Part shown: positions 5,086 to 5,159 of the stretch, piece after piece
Position numbering within the stretch: the stretch's first letter is position 1
Layout of the letters: each line of letters begins with the position of its first letter
NCBI GenBank assembly: GCA_007132635.1
Contig: SLOG01000333.1
Coordinates: 1 to 5,159 of the forward strand
DNA: 5,159 bases
DNA from: Limnochordia bacterium
GTDB taxonomy: Bacteria; Bacillota; Limnochordia; Darwinibacteriales; SLO01
Direction of reading: 5' to 3'
Notes under the pieces: generated by a model
What the model was told of the DNA's origin: nothing
Databases searched by the model: none
Seen by the model: only the letters and a program-made list of their open reading frames with translations
Program-made: the position numbers and the translations under genes

Positions 5086-5159
5086 ATGGACATGGAGCGA
5101 GTCATTGTATTGGATTTTGGCGCCCAATACAGCCAACTCATCGCCCGCCGCGTGCGTGA
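5086..5159 (+). CDS. guaA: GMP synthase (glutamine-hydrolysing), N-terminal fragment (partial, 3' truncated)
   Basis: GuaA converts XMP to GMP using ATP and the ammonia released by its N-terminal class I glutamine amidotransferase domain. Only 24 codons are inside the window: MDMERVIVLDFGAQYSQLIA then RRVR. The VLDFGAQYSQLIARRVR stretch is the highly conserved first strand and helix of the GuaA amidotransferase domain, so the identification is firm despite the short length. The catalytic Cys-His-Glu triad and the ATP-pyrophosphatase domain lie beyond the right edge. The gene starts 14 nt after the hpt stop with a good ribosome binding site, which suggests co-transcription with hpt. The apparent TGA at the very end of the window is out of frame and does not stop this gene. 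Confidence 0.92.
   Translation, partial: MDMERVIVLDFGAQYSQLIARRVR

Noticed and set aside
1..5159. Search for tRNA or rRNA genes, CRISPR arrays, insertion sequences, attachment sites or an undescribed system
   Set aside because: Nearly all sequence is accounted for by known housekeeping genes, and the two intergenic regions are short and largely explained. No repeats of array type, transposase motifs or terminal inverted repeats were seen.

Overview
The window is a stretch of housekeeping chromosome, most likely from a Bacillota (Firmicutes) bacterium of moderate GC. The evidence is a perfect CIRCE operator in front of groES-groEL, strong AAGGAGG-type ribosome binding sites, frequent GTG and TTG starts, and the gene order tsaE-tsaB-rimI-tsaD-groES-groEL, which resembles the Bacillus subtilis ydiB-ydiC-rimI-ydiE ... 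groES-groEL region. The non-Bacillus style of GroEL and the downstream hpt-guaA pair would fit a clostridial or Negativicutes-like lineage, but this is a low-confidence inference. All genes are on the + strand and nothing in the window suggests horizontal transfer.

Layout: (1) Positions 1-1244 and on to 2220 hold a tightly overlapping operon: the 3' end of tsaE, then tsaB, rimI and tsaD. TsaE, TsaB and TsaD form the complex that transfers threonylcarbamoyl to A37 of ANN-decoding tRNAs; RimI is a GNAT N-terminal acetyltransferase commonly embedded in the same operon. (2) Positions 2221-2424 are a 204-bp non-coding region. It carries a probable sigma-A promoter (TTGCAA, 17 nt, TAAGAT), the CIRCE inverted repeat just after the predicted transcription start, and a second small hairpin immediately before the groES ribosome binding site. 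No convincing terminator follows tsaD. (3) Positions 2425-4374 hold groES and groEL, the complete chaperonin pair, expected to be repressed by HrcA through CIRCE. (4) A strong intrinsic terminator at about 4389-4423 closes the chaperonin operon. (5) Positions 4478-5159 begin a purine-salvage and GMP-synthesis unit: hpt (hypoxanthine phosphoribosyltransferase), then 14 nt later the 5' end of guaA (GMP synthetase), cut by the window edge.

Functionally there are three units: tRNA t6A modification, protein folding, and guanine nucleotide supply. I looked for cryptic genes, arrays, repeats and mobile elements on both strands and found no evidence for a new system. The points worth a second look are small: a second hairpin with a duplicated SD-like segment in the groES leader, two credible translation starts for hpt, a 47-bp rimI/tsaD overlap, and possible read-through from the tsa operon into groESL.
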